Source of the DNA: Methanomassiliicoccaceae archaeon UBA113
Lineage (GTDB): Archaea > Thermoplasmatota > Thermoplasmata > Methanomassiliicoccales > Methanomethylophilaceae
Assembly: GCA_002506175.1 (NCBI GenBank)
Contig: DAXB01000006.1
Coordinates: forward strand, 1-11,344
Length of the DNA: 11,344 nucleotides
Reading direction: 5' to 3'
Below are positions 1 through 6,649 of this stretch, piece by piece; the stretch's first letter is position 1; every line of letters begins with the position of its first letter. The notes beneath the pieces were generated by a model. The model searched no databases and had not been told where the DNA came from. It was given only the letters and a program-made list of their open reading frames with translations. Both the position numbers and the translations under genes were made by a program.

Positions 1-1
1 G

Positions 2-76
2 CGGGCCCGTCGGGATTCGAACCCGAGGCGTCTGGCTTAGAAGGCCAGCGCTATATCCTGGCTAAGCCACGAGCCC
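2..76 (-). tRNA. tRNA-Arg (anticodon UCU)
   Basis: Read on the minus strand this folds as a complete cloverleaf. The acceptor GGGCUCG pairs with CGGGCCC (one G-U pair). The anticodon arm is CUGGC-CUUCUAA-GCCAG, placing UCU at positions 34-36, so it should decode AGA (and probably AGG by wobble). The T arm has the UUCGAAU loop. The discriminator base is G. Base 1 of the window would be the first C of a 3' CCA, but the window ends there, so an encoded CCA cannot be confirmed. No intron is present. Confidence 0.93.
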
Positions 77-102
77 ACTCTTTCCCACCATCGGCTAATA
101 CC

Positions 103-112
103 ATTTAAACCT
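103..112 (-). promoter_or_regulatory. TATA box of tRNA-Arg
   Basis: On the minus strand the sequence GGTTTAAATGG is centred about 30 bases upstream of the tRNA 5' end at 76. This is the spacing expected for an archaeal TATA box when transcription starts at or a few bases before the mature tRNA end. Confidence 0.6.
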
Positions 113-129
113 TTGTCATATAATAAGTA

Positions 130-156
130 AAATAAAAGAAGGGGCGATCGGCCCCT
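130..156 (-). terminator. Hairpin plus T-rich tract after the membrane protein gene
   Basis: The stem AGGGGC/GCCCCT (140-145 with 151-156) has a five-base loop. On the minus strand it is followed by a T-rich run (complement of 130-138). It lies about 20 bases beyond the stop codon at 176, and probably ends that transcript before the tRNA-Arg promoter. Confidence 0.6.
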
Positions 157-175
157 CCTGAAATAAAAGGTCGTT

Positions 176-808
176 TCAATACCATAAATATGATATTTGT
201 GGCAGTTTCAGATACTCGTCGAACGGAATATCGTTGACGTAATTGAATACTGATCCGTATCCCAAAAGGATGCAGACTCCCTCGACCATGCAGATCAGAC
301 CGAGCACAAGGAGAAGAGGCCACCAGTTCAGGATCTTTCCGAACATTTTGACCAATGCTTCCGCGAAGCTCAGCAAACCGTAGACGATCGCTCCGACCAC
401 AAATGCGATGATGATCCTGGGCCATCCTGTCGAGAGAACGGTGAGGTCGATAGAACCGAGATGAGCACCGTTCAACTGCCCCAATGCGATGTACGCTACG
501 ATCATGATCAGCAATCCAATGATGGCGGCTATGTGGATTTCACGTATGGGTCTGATGATGAGAGTGAAAGCAGCCACAGCTATCAGGATCAGAGTGTAGG
601 CCTGAACCTTGAATCCCTCGATGACGGCCAATATTACAATCAATACTCCGAAGGCCGCGCCCAATATCATAACAAACTTGTATCCTGCGGACTCCTTGTC
701 TTTGAGATACAATGCAACTATGACAATTGCCAGCAATCCACCGATGAGAAGGACACCCGGCGAGAGGTAATCCAGCACCCACGATGGAAGGTATTTTTCC
801 AGCGTCAT
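176..808 (-). CDS. Six-helix integral membrane protein, function unknown
   Basis: This 210-residue protein is strongly hydrophobic, with about six predicted transmembrane segments near residues 17-35, 43-63, 68-86, 91-110, 131-150 and 162-183. The short N-terminus and the 25-residue polar C-terminal tail (FNYVNDIPFDEYLKLPQ region) are probably outside the bilayer. I recognise no catalytic motif or named family; charged residues are few (RPIREIH near 86-92). The start ATG at 808 has no Shine-Dalgarno sequence. A T-rich element (TTTTTTATCC) centred about 27 bases upstream suggests a leaderless transcript starting at this ATG. It lies 58 bases downstream of the flavin-like gene on the same strand, with a terminator between them, so it is probably transcribed on its own. 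Stop is TGA. That it is a real gene is likely; no function can be offered. Confidence 0.85.
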   Translation of the reverse strand: MTLEKYLPSWVLDYLSPGVLLIGGLLAIVIVALYLKDKESAGYKFVMILGAAFGVLIVILAVIEGFKVQAYTLILIAVAAFTLIIRPIREIHIAAIIGLLIMIVAYIALGQLNGAHLGSIDLTVLSTGWPRIIIAFVVGAIVYGLLSFAEALVKMFGKILNWWPLLLVLGLICMVEGVCILLGYGSVFNYVNDIPFDEYLKLPQISYLWY

Positions 809-830
809 GGTTCATGCATACTGATAGATA

Positions 831-856
831 GGATAAAAAAGTGCCTCTTGCGAGGC
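831..856 (-). terminator. Terminator of the flavin-like gene, overlapping a TATA-like element
   Basis: On the minus strand GCCTC-GCAA-GAGGC (843-856) forms a 5-bp stem with a GNRA-type loop, followed after two bases by TTTTTT. It begins about 10 bases past the stop codon at 867. The same T-run (TTTTTTATCC, 831-840) is centred about 27 bases upstream of the next start codon at 808, where a TATA box would sit for leaderless transcription. Confidence 0.6.
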
Positions 857-866
857 TGTAGTTTGA

Positions 867-1265
867 TCAGCAGATTTTCGTTCCTGCTGTGGGTCCTGCG
901 CTCTCATCCCAAATCTCGACAACATCGAAAGTCCAGAGTGCAAAACAAGGGAGCTTCAACTCAGCCATCTTGGCTTTGAGTGCCTCGTATTCGGGTCCGC
1001 TGGTGGAGCATACCGGGTTCTTCAGGATCAACTCGTATGCTTTGGGTCCCGCCGTCACTGTGAGTGCAGCCTTGCCGGTTGCCTTCAGATTCTTGGACGC
1101 TCTCTTCATGAGGATTTCTCCGACACCTGCTTTTCCTTCAGGTGTGGCAAAAATGCTCCCGCAGACGATAGCGTGAGGTTGTCCGTCTGCACCTGCGGTC
1201 ACGAGGATCTTCGTTGCTTCTTGTGAGGTCATGAGATCCATCACATCTTTCGGAATTCCTACCAT
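867..1265 (-). CDS. Pyridoxamine 5'-phosphate oxidase-like (split-barrel FMN-type) protein
   Basis: This 132-residue protein has the size and pattern of single-domain split-barrel flavoproteins. The N-terminus (IPKDVMDLMTSQEATKILVT) is followed by a strand-turn-strand (VTAGADGQPHAIVCGSI, residues 22-38) and a linker into MKRASKNLKATGKAALTV (53-70), as in the PNPOx-like superfamily, where a dimer binds FMN or F420 at the interface. The substrate cannot be read from sequence, and cofactor binding is assumed from the fold. Five cysteines (35, 86, 107 and the last residue among them) are scattered, without a CxxC. The ATG at 1265 has a good Shine-Dalgarno sequence (AGGTGAT, complement of 1272-1278) at a six-base spacing, and a TATA box near 1305. 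The gene is probably a single-gene transcript, ended by the hairpin at 835-856. Stop is TGA. Confidence 0.8.
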   Translation of the reverse strand: MVGIPKDVMDLMTSQEATKILVTAGADGQPHAIVCGSIFATPEGKAGVGEILMKRASKNLKATGKAALTVTAGPKAYELILKNPVCSTSGPEYEALKAKMAELKLPCFALWTFDVVEIWDESAGPTAGTKIC

Positions 1266-1300
1266 TGGATTATCACCTATCTAATGGATTCATATGGTCA

Positions 1301-1310
1301 GTATATATCT
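1301..1310 (-). promoter_or_regulatory. TATA box of the flavin-like gene
   Basis: The minus-strand sequence AGATATATAC is centred about 40 bases upstream of the ATG at 1265. Transcription would start near 1279, leaving a short leader of about 14 bases that just contains the Shine-Dalgarno sequence at 1272-1278. Confidence 0.55.
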
Positions 1311-1459
1311 GTTGCCAATTTCGATACAGTTCACACGAAGTCTGTTTTTCTTATAATGTATACTTTTTTTAGATTACGATGTTGAATCTTAATGCAATAA
1401 TTGATTGATTTTTTGTTATGCCACATCATTTCTCAAAACCCAAAACTCCGTAACAACAG

Positions 1460-1474
1460 TCTAAAAAAGTTAGA
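1460..1474. promoter_or_regulatory. Palindrome TCTAA-N5-TTAGA, candidate operator
   Basis: A perfect 5-bp inverted repeat with a five-base spacer lies 44-58 bases upstream of the plus-strand start at 1518. On the minus strand it reads TCTAACTTTTTTAGA, which matches 14 of 15 bases of the palindrome at 11266-11280 upstream of the eS1 gene. A related but imperfect copy (TATAC-N5-TTAGA) occurs at 1359-1373. The regulator is unknown; an operator role is inferred. Confidence 0.35.
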
Positions 1475-1517
1475 TTAATGACAAACCATCTTAAACTCTT
1501 CCAGAAGATGTTTTACT

Positions 1518-2390
1518 ATGACTCAATCCTTCGAGGAACAGCCTGCTTCCTGTCAGCTTTTGACCTTCGAAAACATCGGATCGTATCTCAAGCGGACACA
1601 CGGCAATGAGCGCTCCGAACCAAGAGGGATGCGTGATGACGAAGGGAGATTCACCAACTTTGCATACATGCTATCGGACCAAAACCCTTGGCGTGTGGAA
1701 TTCCGTCACGACGGTCAAACCGAGACAATAAACGGGTCGATCATCCAACTGATCGATAGTTCGATGGCAGCTATCACCCTGCAAAACCCACCCGTCGAGA
1801 TGAAGAACAGGACTGGGATGTACAGACGTTTTCCAAGTATCGCAGTCAAAGAAGCGGTGGTGAATGCGATGATCCACTCGGATTTCTCTGCGGGAGAAAG
1901 CATCATGATCACAATACAGGACGATTACATCTCCATAAGCTCCCCCGGAGGGATGTTCTTACCGAAAGAATGGAAGGATGTTTCCCTGACCAATCCGCGT
2001 AACTGGAGACTCTCCGGACTACTTATGGAGTTTAGATACGTAACCCTCAAGGGGAATGGGATGACGGTGATGAAGAACTGCTATACAGGCTCCGGATTGA
2101 TTCCTTGTATCATCCAAGGAACGGATGACTTCACAGTCCGGTTGCCGGCATTGGACAATCCTGTAAGGGAAAAGGACCACGGAGCTTCCATGGTATCGGA
2201 ATATCTCGACAGAAAGCACGGAGCCTTCATACCGGATATTTCACACGACCTCATGATCTCCGTTCACTATGCCAAAAAGATCGTGGACGAATTGGAGTCC
2301 AAAGGCGAGGTGTTCACTTTAGGAATCGGATCCAAACGCAGAGCATATCCAATCAAACGGGCGGAAAAAACGGAAATGAGAATCAGATAA
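1518..2390 (+). CDS. AlbA-family ATP-binding/winged-helix protein lacking the AlbA_2 domain
   Basis: This 290-residue protein resembles the C-terminal two thirds of the large archaeal/bacterial AlbA_2-HATPase_c_4 proteins (the 'RecG C-terminal-like' regulators). Residues 41-58 (DDEGRFTNFAYMLSDQNP) match the segment that usually follows the AlbA_2 domain. Residues 106-147 give the GHKL-like N-box (KEAVVNAMIHSDFS, with E112, N116 and H120) and the G1-type loop (ISISSPGGM). A degenerate G2-type loop (GNGM, 179-182) follows, where GTGI is usual. Residues 225-278 look like a winged helix. The usual AlbA_2 domain is missing: codons upstream hit a TGA at 1479 within 13 codons and show no remnant. 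It is the only plus-strand gene and the only one ending in TAA. No strong Shine-Dalgarno sequence is visible. A weak TATA-like TCTTAAAC near 1489-1496 would allow leaderless transcription. Likely a DNA-binding regulator; function inferred. Confidence 0.75.
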   Translation: MTQSFEEQPASCQLLTFENIGSYLKRTHGNERSEPRGMRDDEGRFTNFAYMLSDQNPWRVEFRHDGQTETINGSIIQLIDSSMAAITLQNPPVEMKNRTGMYRRFPSIAVKEAVVNAMIHSDFSAGESIMITIQDDYISISSPGGMFLPKEWKDVSLTNPRNWRLSGLLMEFRYVTLKGNGMTVMKNCYTGSGLIPCIIQGTDDFTVRLPALDNPVREKDHGASMVSEYLDRKHGAFIPDISHDLMISVHYAKKIVDELESKGEVFTLGIGSKRRAYPIKRAEKTEMRIR

Positions 2391-2414
2391 GCCGAGATGA
2401 TGGATGAAGAAGAA

Positions 2415-2490
2415 TGGTGGACAGGGCGAGATTCGAACTCGCGACCTCTACAATGCCAATGTAACGATCTTCCAACTGATCTACCTGCCC
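2415..2490 (-). tRNA. tRNA-Ala (anticodon GGC), CCA encoded
   Basis: The minus-strand cloverleaf has acceptor GGGCAGG paired with CCUGUCC. This includes the G3-U70 wobble pair that is the identity element for alanyl-tRNA synthetase. The anticodon loop UUGGCAU gives GGC at 34-36 (codon GCC and, by wobble, GCU). The T arm is GCGAG-UUCGAAU-CUCGC. The discriminator A is at 2418 and CCA is encoded at 2415-2417. No intron. The tRNA points towards the plus-strand ATPase-like gene, whose stop is 24 bases from its 3' end. Confidence 0.95.
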
Positions 2491-2515
2491 AGTAGATAAC
2501 CGCAGATATACTTGT

Positions 2516-2526
2516 CCTAATTAAAG
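2516..2526 (-). promoter_or_regulatory. TATA box of tRNA-Ala
   Basis: The minus-strand sequence GCTTTAATTAG is centred about 31 bases upstream of the tRNA 5' end at 2490. It is nearly the same as the element upstream of tRNA-Met (GCTTTTAATTG). A second candidate, AAGTATATCT (2504-2513), is only about 19 bases upstream and is less well placed. Confidence 0.5.
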
Positions 2527-2539
2527 CTTTGGATTAAGC

Positions 2540-3934
2540 TCAATCGTACATGTATTTCTCGCCGTCGATTCTGGTAGGATATTTATTGCTGACACATGCA
2601 GCGCACAGCTCAGTCTCCTTGAATCCAACAGCCTCGATGAGTCCCTCGTACGAAATATAAGCGAGAGTGTCCGCTCCGATAATCTGACGTATCTCCTCTA
2701 TGCTGTCAGTCACATTGGCGATGAACTGCTCCCTGGTCTTCATATCGACTCCGTAATAGCAAGGTGCAACAACTGGCGGACATCCGATACGGACATGGAC
2801 CTCCTTTGCTCCGGCATCCCTTAGCATACTGACAAGAATCTTGAGGGTGGTTCCCCTAACGATACTGTCATCGACGATGATGATACGCTTACCCTCTACG
2901 GTCCTCCTGATCGGAATCATCTTCATGGAGACGGCCGATTCCCTCTGCTTCTGCTCGGGCATGATGAAGGTCCTTCCGGCGAAACGGTTCTTCATGAATC
3001 CCTCTTCATACGGGATCCCTGATTGGATAGCATATCCGATGGCATGCGCACGGCCCGAATCGGGTATAGGCATGACAAGATCTGCATCGACGGGGCTCTC
3101 TCTGGCGAGAACAGATCCTATGTTCCTGCGGGCCTCATAGACATTCATTCCGTCAATGATGGAATCGGGCCTCGCGAAATAGACCCACTCGAACACACAG
3201 TGCGAGCAGGGCCTGTCTGTGATAAGCGGGGTGAACCTGTACCCTGCTTTGGTGATCTCGCATACCTCTCCGGGTGCGACATCCCTGACAATCTTTCCCC
3301 TAAGGGCTTCAATGGCTGTACTCTCGGAGACAAGGATGTATCCGCCTTCGATGGATCCCAGGATAAGCGGGGTGAATCCCTGCGGATCCCTGAATCCGAA
3401 CACTCTGCCATTGATCATGAAAGTAACTGAATAAGATCCCTCCAACTCATCCATCACACCTTTGACCGCCTTGAAGGGGTCTTTGTCTATGGAGAGGTAC
3501 TTTCCGAGGATCTTGATGATGAGCTCAGCATCTGTTTCCGTGAAGAAGGTCCAGCCTTCATCCATGTACTTTTCTCTGAGCTTACTGTAATTCGTCAGCT
3601 GTCCGTTGTGAGCGAGAGAAAGCTCACCGAAGTTAGTGGTGACCGTCATTGGCTCTGCGTTCGCATAGCCCTTAGAACTGACGACACCGTACCTGACGTG
3701 TCCTATCCCGGCTTTTCCGGGTAAATCAGCAAGGGACTCAGCCTTGATCGCGTTCTCGACAAGTCCATCGCCTTTGATGGTCCTTGTGTTGGATCCGTTA
3801 TAGGCTGAAATCCCTGCGCTTTCTTGTCCGCGGTGCTGGATGATCATTAGGGCCAAGTATATGTTGGGTGCGACGTCGTAATCTGCTGTTACTCCGACCA
3901 CACCGCAACTATGCCTTGGGCCCATCATCAACAT
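2540..3934 (-). CDS. purF: Amidophosphoribosyltransferase (glutamine PRPP amidotransferase)
   Basis: This enzyme makes 5-phosphoribosylamine from PRPP and glutamine, the first committed step of purine synthesis. From the ATG at 3934 the protein has 464 residues. A short propeptide (MLMMGPRHS) precedes the catalytic Cys10 of CGVVG. An Ntn-type glutaminase domain follows, with QHRGQESAG, and then the type I phosphoribosyltransferase domain with the PRPP loop VDDSIVRGTT (354-363). Cysteines matching the four [4Fe-4S] ligands of the Bacillus subtilis-type enzyme are present: SHCVFEWVYFARPDS, APCYYGVD (C392), and C444-x2-C447. The open frame extends upstream to 4003, but that part overlaps the eL37 gene. 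The ATG at 3934 overlaps the eL37 stop (TGATG), so translation is probably coupled. The ATG at 3928 has a weak GTGAT four bases upstream and is an alternative. Stop is TGA. Confidence 0.96.
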   Translation of the reverse strand: MLMMGPRHSCGVVGVTADYDVAPNIYLALMIIQHRGQESAGISAYNGSNTRTIKGDGLVENAIKAESLADLPGKAGIGHVRYGVVSSKGYANAEPMTVTTNFGELSLAHNGQLTNYSKLREKYMDEGWTFFTETDAELIIKILGKYLSIDKDPFKAVKGVMDELEGSYSVTFMINGRVFGFRDPQGFTPLILGSIEGGYILVSESTAIEALRGKIVRDVAPGEVCEITKAGYRFTPLITDRPCSHCVFEWVYFARPDSIIDGMNVYEARRNIGSVLARESPVDADLVMPIPDSGRAHAIGYAIQSGIPYEEGFMKNRFAGRTFIMPEQKQRESAVSMKMIPIRRTVEGKRIIIVDDSIVRGTTLKILVSMLRDAGAKEVHVRIGCPPVVAPCYYGVDMKTREQFIANVTDSIEEIRQIIGADTLAYISYEGLIEAVGFKETELCAACVSNKYPTRIDGEKYMYD

Positions 3935-4107
3935 CACTCGCGAAGCTTTGCCCAAGCGTAGGTTCTCATTTTTGTGGTCTTTCCGTATCCGCAGGAAGCG
4001 CATACGCCCTTCCTGACGTGGTAGGCACGGTTACCGCACCTGCGGCAAGGAATGTGTGTCTTGTACTTGTTGTGTTTTCCCTGTGCGGGTGTTCCAGTTC
4101 CTGACAT
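3934..4107 (-). CDS. rpl37e: Large ribosomal subunit protein eL37 (L37e)
   Basis: This is a 57-residue zinc-ribbon ribosomal protein found only in archaea and eukaryotes. It begins MSGTGTPAQGKHNKYKTHIP and carries the zinc ligands C21-x2-C24 (CRRCG) and C36-x2-C39 (CASCGYG), then the conserved basic C-terminus KTTKMRTYAWAKLRE. The length is normal for the archaeal family. The ATG at 4107 has a clear Shine-Dalgarno sequence (AGGAGA, complement of 4115-4120) at seven-base spacing. The stop TGA shares its A with the purF ATG. In several archaea this gene lies between an LSm (Sm-like) gene and purF; the purF neighbour is kept here, but no LSm gene precedes it. The leader upstream is long and can fold. 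Confidence 0.97.
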   Translation of the reverse strand: MSGTGTPAQGKHNKYKTHIPCRRCGNRAYHVRKGVCASCGYGKTTKMRTYAWAKLRE

Positions 4108-4137
4108 TTCTATCTCTCCTGTGAGTGGTGTTTATTA

Positions 4138-4195
4138 TTGTCCCCGCGGACAACCGCATAGTTCGTATGCCGAATCCACAGCCTGGCTGCGAACT
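4138..4195 (-). promoter_or_regulatory. Structured leader upstream of eL37
   Basis: Two hairpins lie between the probable TATA box and the Shine-Dalgarno sequence. The first is AGTTCG/CGAACT (4160-4165 with 4190-4195), with a 24-base loop that itself contains CAGC-CAG-GCTG. The second is TTGTCC-GCGG-GGACAA (4138-4153), a 6-bp stem with a four-base loop, ending 17 bases before the Shine-Dalgarno sequence. It does not resemble a riboswitch class I know. A role in autoregulation of eL37-purF is conjecture. Confidence 0.4.
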
Positions 4196-4239
4196 CTATA
4201 GCATATACCGCTACGCTAACTTTCGACACCATTATACAA

Positions 4240-4250
4240 AATATATATTA
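4240..4250 (-). promoter_or_regulatory. TATA box of the eL37-purF operon
   Basis: The minus-strand sequence TAATATATATT lies just after the stop codon of the YkgJ-type gene. Transcription would start near 4220, giving a leader of about 110 bases that includes both hairpins. An alternative, GGTATATGC near 4201-4209, would shorten the leader to about 70-75 bases. Confidence 0.5.
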
Positions 4251-4267
4251 AGATATCGAGAGAGGCG

Positions 4268-5383
4268 TCACACGAATGCACCTATCGTTGGTGCATCCAA
4301 ACGATCCATGTCATAGAAGATGATAGCCTCACGGACACCCTCTGCCCCGGTACCTATCCCCATGAAATGGTCGAGCATAGACATCCTCCATAAAAGGTCC
4401 ATGACTGTGACTGCCATGCATCCGAAGTATGCATTCGTCATATCATCCTCGTATCCGTTCTGGTCCATGAGCGAGAAGACGCTTCCCATGAAGCTGTCCC
4501 TCTGGTTCAGAATATTGATGTAGTCCGTCAATACCTTGATTCCATCATCCTCCGGGACCTTTAGCTTGATCCTCTCCGCATCTGCGAATGCCTTGTGATG
4601 CAACTCCCCTTCGTCGTCCATGACCATCCACTCGATCTTGCCGCCGTCGGCCATGAACATGTTCCAATTCCAATCCTTATCGCAGTACACTGGAACGCTG
4701 AGCGGATCGCTGGACGACATGGACTCCATGGCCAGGTCGCGTCCTGCCTCTTCGAGGGATTCCATATCGAGCTGCGTCTCGGGACGTGTCCCGGAAAGGG
4801 CCATTACCGGTTCGATCTGCGCCATATCCATTATACGGCTCAGATACGCCAGGTCCGTGAACATGGATACGTTTTCAGCGACCGTCATGCGGAGCATCGA
4901 CGGATCCTGATAGACTCCGGCCTCCTTGCAATTCGCATAGAACTCGCGATAGACCTCTTTGGATTCCGCAAGAGCCTCTATGATCCTCTGATCGGCCCTC
5001 TTGACAAGATCCTTCGCCTCGATGACGGCATCGTTCCCCGTGTTGCCCCAAGCACCTCTGCATGATAGGTCGAGCTCGACCTTCAGTTTGTCGCTTGCAT
5101 ACAGATGATATGGGAACTGCCTGCAGTATGCGGTCCTGTGATCGTACACCTTGCATCTCCTGCCGTTCAGGAAGACACATGAACCGCGACCTTTCTTCAA
5201 AGCCAATGCACTGTATGGCTGAGGGCCTTTCGTCCTTACTAGGAACTGCGGATAGTTGTCCTTGAAGAACTTGCGCTCCTCGGGGAGAACCTCAGGCTGA
5301 CAGAGGCAGCACATTCCGCATTGCTCAGGACATGAGACCAGCTTTCCGGCGATCTCAGAATAATCAACCTCATAATCAGCCAC
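4268..5383 (-). CDS. YkgJ-type cysteine-cluster (zinc/iron-chelating) protein with long C-terminal extension
   Basis: Residues 18-108 carry the signature of the YkgJ/UPF0153 putative metal-binding family: CPEQCGMCC (C18, C22, C25, C26), then GSCVFL (C69), RRCKVYDHR (C77), YCRQFPY (C87) and C108. This family is thought to chelate zinc or an iron-sulfur cluster, and some members modify or mature partner proteins; the reaction here is unknown. The remaining 250 residues match no domain I know, are mildly acidic, and contain two hydrophobic stretches near the end that look like buried helices. The start is GTG at 5383, overlapping the last eight bases of pyrC; GGAG (complement of 5393-5396) gives a nine-base spacing. 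It is the last gene of the ArsA-pyrC operon and stops with TGA. Confidence 0.85.
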   Translation of the reverse strand: MADYEVDYSEIAGKLVSCPEQCGMCCLCQPEVLPEERKFFKDNYPQFLVRTKGPQPYSALALKKGRGSCVFLNGRRCKVYDHRTAYCRQFPYHLYASDKLKVELDLSCRGAWGNTGNDAVIEAKDLVKRADQRIIEALAESKEVYREFYANCKEAGVYQDPSMLRMTVAENVSMFTDLAYLSRIMDMAQIEPVMALSGTRPETQLDMESLEEAGRDLAMESMSSSDPLSVPVYCDKDWNWNMFMADGGKIEWMVMDDEGELHHKAFADAERIKLKVPEDDGIKVLTDYINILNQRDSFMGSVFSLMDQNGYEDDMTNAYFGCMAVTVMDLLWRMSMLDHFMGIGTGAEGVREAIIFYDMDRLDAPTIGAFV

Positions 5384-6641
5384 AGATATCGACTCCGATC
5401 TTCGTACCGCAGAACTCGGTACCTTCCACCTGTACCTCTCCCCTGATTATTACTGTATCGGGGAACACTGCTTCCATACCCCCGTACTGAGTGTGTCCGC
5501 ACTTGCTGTGAAGCTTCCTGGGATCTATGACCGACGATCTTCTCAGATCGAAGATGGCGAAATCAGCGTCGTATCCTTCCGCTATCCGTCCCTTCTTCAG
5601 ACCGAATGCCTCCCCGGGAGCCTGTGCACCCATCCTCACAGCTTGATTCAATGGGATTGTGCCGTTGCGGACCATATTCATGACCAGCGGCATGGTTGTT
5701 TCCACGCCCGGCATCCCTCCCGGTGCGGCATCGAACTCCTGAGACTTGTCCGCGACTGTGTGGGGGGCATGATCGGTCCCGATCATCGTGATATCGCCTG
5801 CAACGAACCTCTTGAACAGAGCATCGCGGGTGTTGATGTCGCGTATAGGTGGATTCGTCTTGTAATAAGCATTTGATGAACGGTCCACTTCGAACATCAT
5901 ATGGTGCATGGTGACCTCTGTCGTGAACCCTGCGGCCCTGGCGATATCCAAACCCTCCGAGGTCGTTATGTGGCAGATGTTGATCTTCTGCCCTTTGAAA
6001 TTGGAGGCCAGCCTCCTTATCGCATTATGCTCGGCGGCAGCGGGACGATTCCTGAGATGATCCCTGGTGCACATCTCCGGCTCCTTCAGAATCATGGAAT
6101 CATCCTCCGCATGGACACTGACGCGTTTTCCGGTGGACAGTGCCTCTTTGACCGCGGGAACAAGAAGCTCGTCATCGTTCAGCAGGATATTCCCCGTTGT
6201 GGATCCCATGAACAGCTTGAACCCGGGCACGAATTTCGCCATGAGAACCGAATTCGTCTCGGGAGTGATTGCGGCGAACAGGCCGTAATCACAATAGGAA
6301 CGACCTTTAACGGAAGCTTTCTTCTCCAGAAGCGTGTCCACATTGTAAACCGGAGGCTTGGTGTTGGGCATATCCAACACTGTGGTTACGCCGGCGCATA
6401 CGGCTGCGGCCGTTCCCGTGGAGAAATCCTCCTTCTGAGTCATTCCGGGATCCCTGAGATGGACGTGGGGATCCATGAATCCCGGCAGTATGGTCATGCT
6501 GGTGCCCAGCTCTATCCTTCTTTCGCCCCCTGACACGTAGCTGCCTACTGTGACTATCTTGCCGTCGGCTATGCCTATCTCCGCGTACCTGAGCTCCTCG
6601 TCTATGAGGGCCCTTCCCATGAGGACCGTTTCTATATCCAT
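5376..6641 (-). CDS. pyrC: Dihydroorotase
   Basis: This enzyme interconverts carbamoyl-aspartate and dihydroorotate, the third step of pyrimidine synthesis. Counted from the ATG at 6641 it has 421 residues with an amidohydrolase fold. H59-x-H61 sits in PHVHLRDPG, the putative carboxylated lysine is K142 (FKLFMGSTTG), and further ligands are H177 (HAED), H224 (HITTSEG) and D290 (GTDHAPH). All expected metal residues are present. A GTG at 6653 overlaps the upstream gene's stop as GTGA and is an alternative start. The ATG is preferred because GTGAT lies seven bases upstream and because family proteins usually begin at the MDI-like segment. It is the third gene of a tightly packed operon, and no other pyr gene is beside it. 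Stop is TGA. Confidence 0.95.
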   Translation of the reverse strand: MDIETVLMGRALIDEELRYAEIGIADGKIVTVGSYVSGGERRIELGTSMTILPGFMDPHVHLRDPGMTQKEDFSTGTAAAVCAGVTTVLDMPNTKPPVYNVDTLLEKKASVKGRSYCDYGLFAAITPETNSVLMAKFVPGFKLFMGSTTGNILLNDDELLVPAVKEALSTGKRVSVHAEDDSMILKEPEMCTRDHLRNRPAAAEHNAIRRLASNFKGQKINICHITTSEGLDIARAAGFTTEVTMHHMMFEVDRSSNAYYKTNPPIRDINTRDALFKRFVAGDITMIGTDHAPHTVADKSQEFDAAPGGMPGVETTMPLVMNMVRNGTIPLNQAVRMGAQAPGEAFGLKKGRIAEGYDADFAIFDLRRSSVIDPRKLHSKCGHTQYGGMEAVFPDTVIIRGEVQVEGTEFCGTKIGVDICG

Positions 6642-6649
6642 GACCGGAA

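Noticed and set aside
461..979. 172-residue plus-strand open frame
   Set aside because: It runs antisense across two well-supported minus-strand genes, is low in complexity (Q, S, Y, D rich) and has no family features, so it is a shadow frame.
1266..1517. Possible remnant of the missing AlbA_2 domain or a mobile-element end
   Set aside because: The frame meets a TGA at 1479 and the stretch is AT-rich with no recognisable domain, terminal inverted repeat or direct repeat.
2391..2490. Integration (att) site at tRNA-Ala beside the plus-strand gene
   Set aside because: I found no second copy of the tRNA 3' end within the window and no integrase, so the position alone is not enough.
2540..4003. 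Longer purF frame starting at 4003
   Set aside because: The first 23 codons overlap the eL37 gene in another frame. The catalytic cysteine then would lie at residue 33, and the TGATG junction at 3934 gives a natural coupled start.
4108..4267. C/D box small RNA in the eL37 leader
   Set aside because: No clear C box (RUGAUGA) and D box (CUGA) pair is present on the minus strand.
4125..4316. 63-residue plus-strand frame between eL37 and the YkgJ-type gene
   Set aside because: It overlaps the eL37 leader and the end of the YkgJ-type gene, has no ribosome binding site or family match, and the region is better explained as a promoter and leader.
4875..5180. Cysteine/arginine-rich minus-strand frame within the YkgJ-type gene
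   Set aside because: It is an out-of-frame reading of the YkgJ-type gene, whose cysteine motifs and length are convincing; composition is typical of shadow frames.
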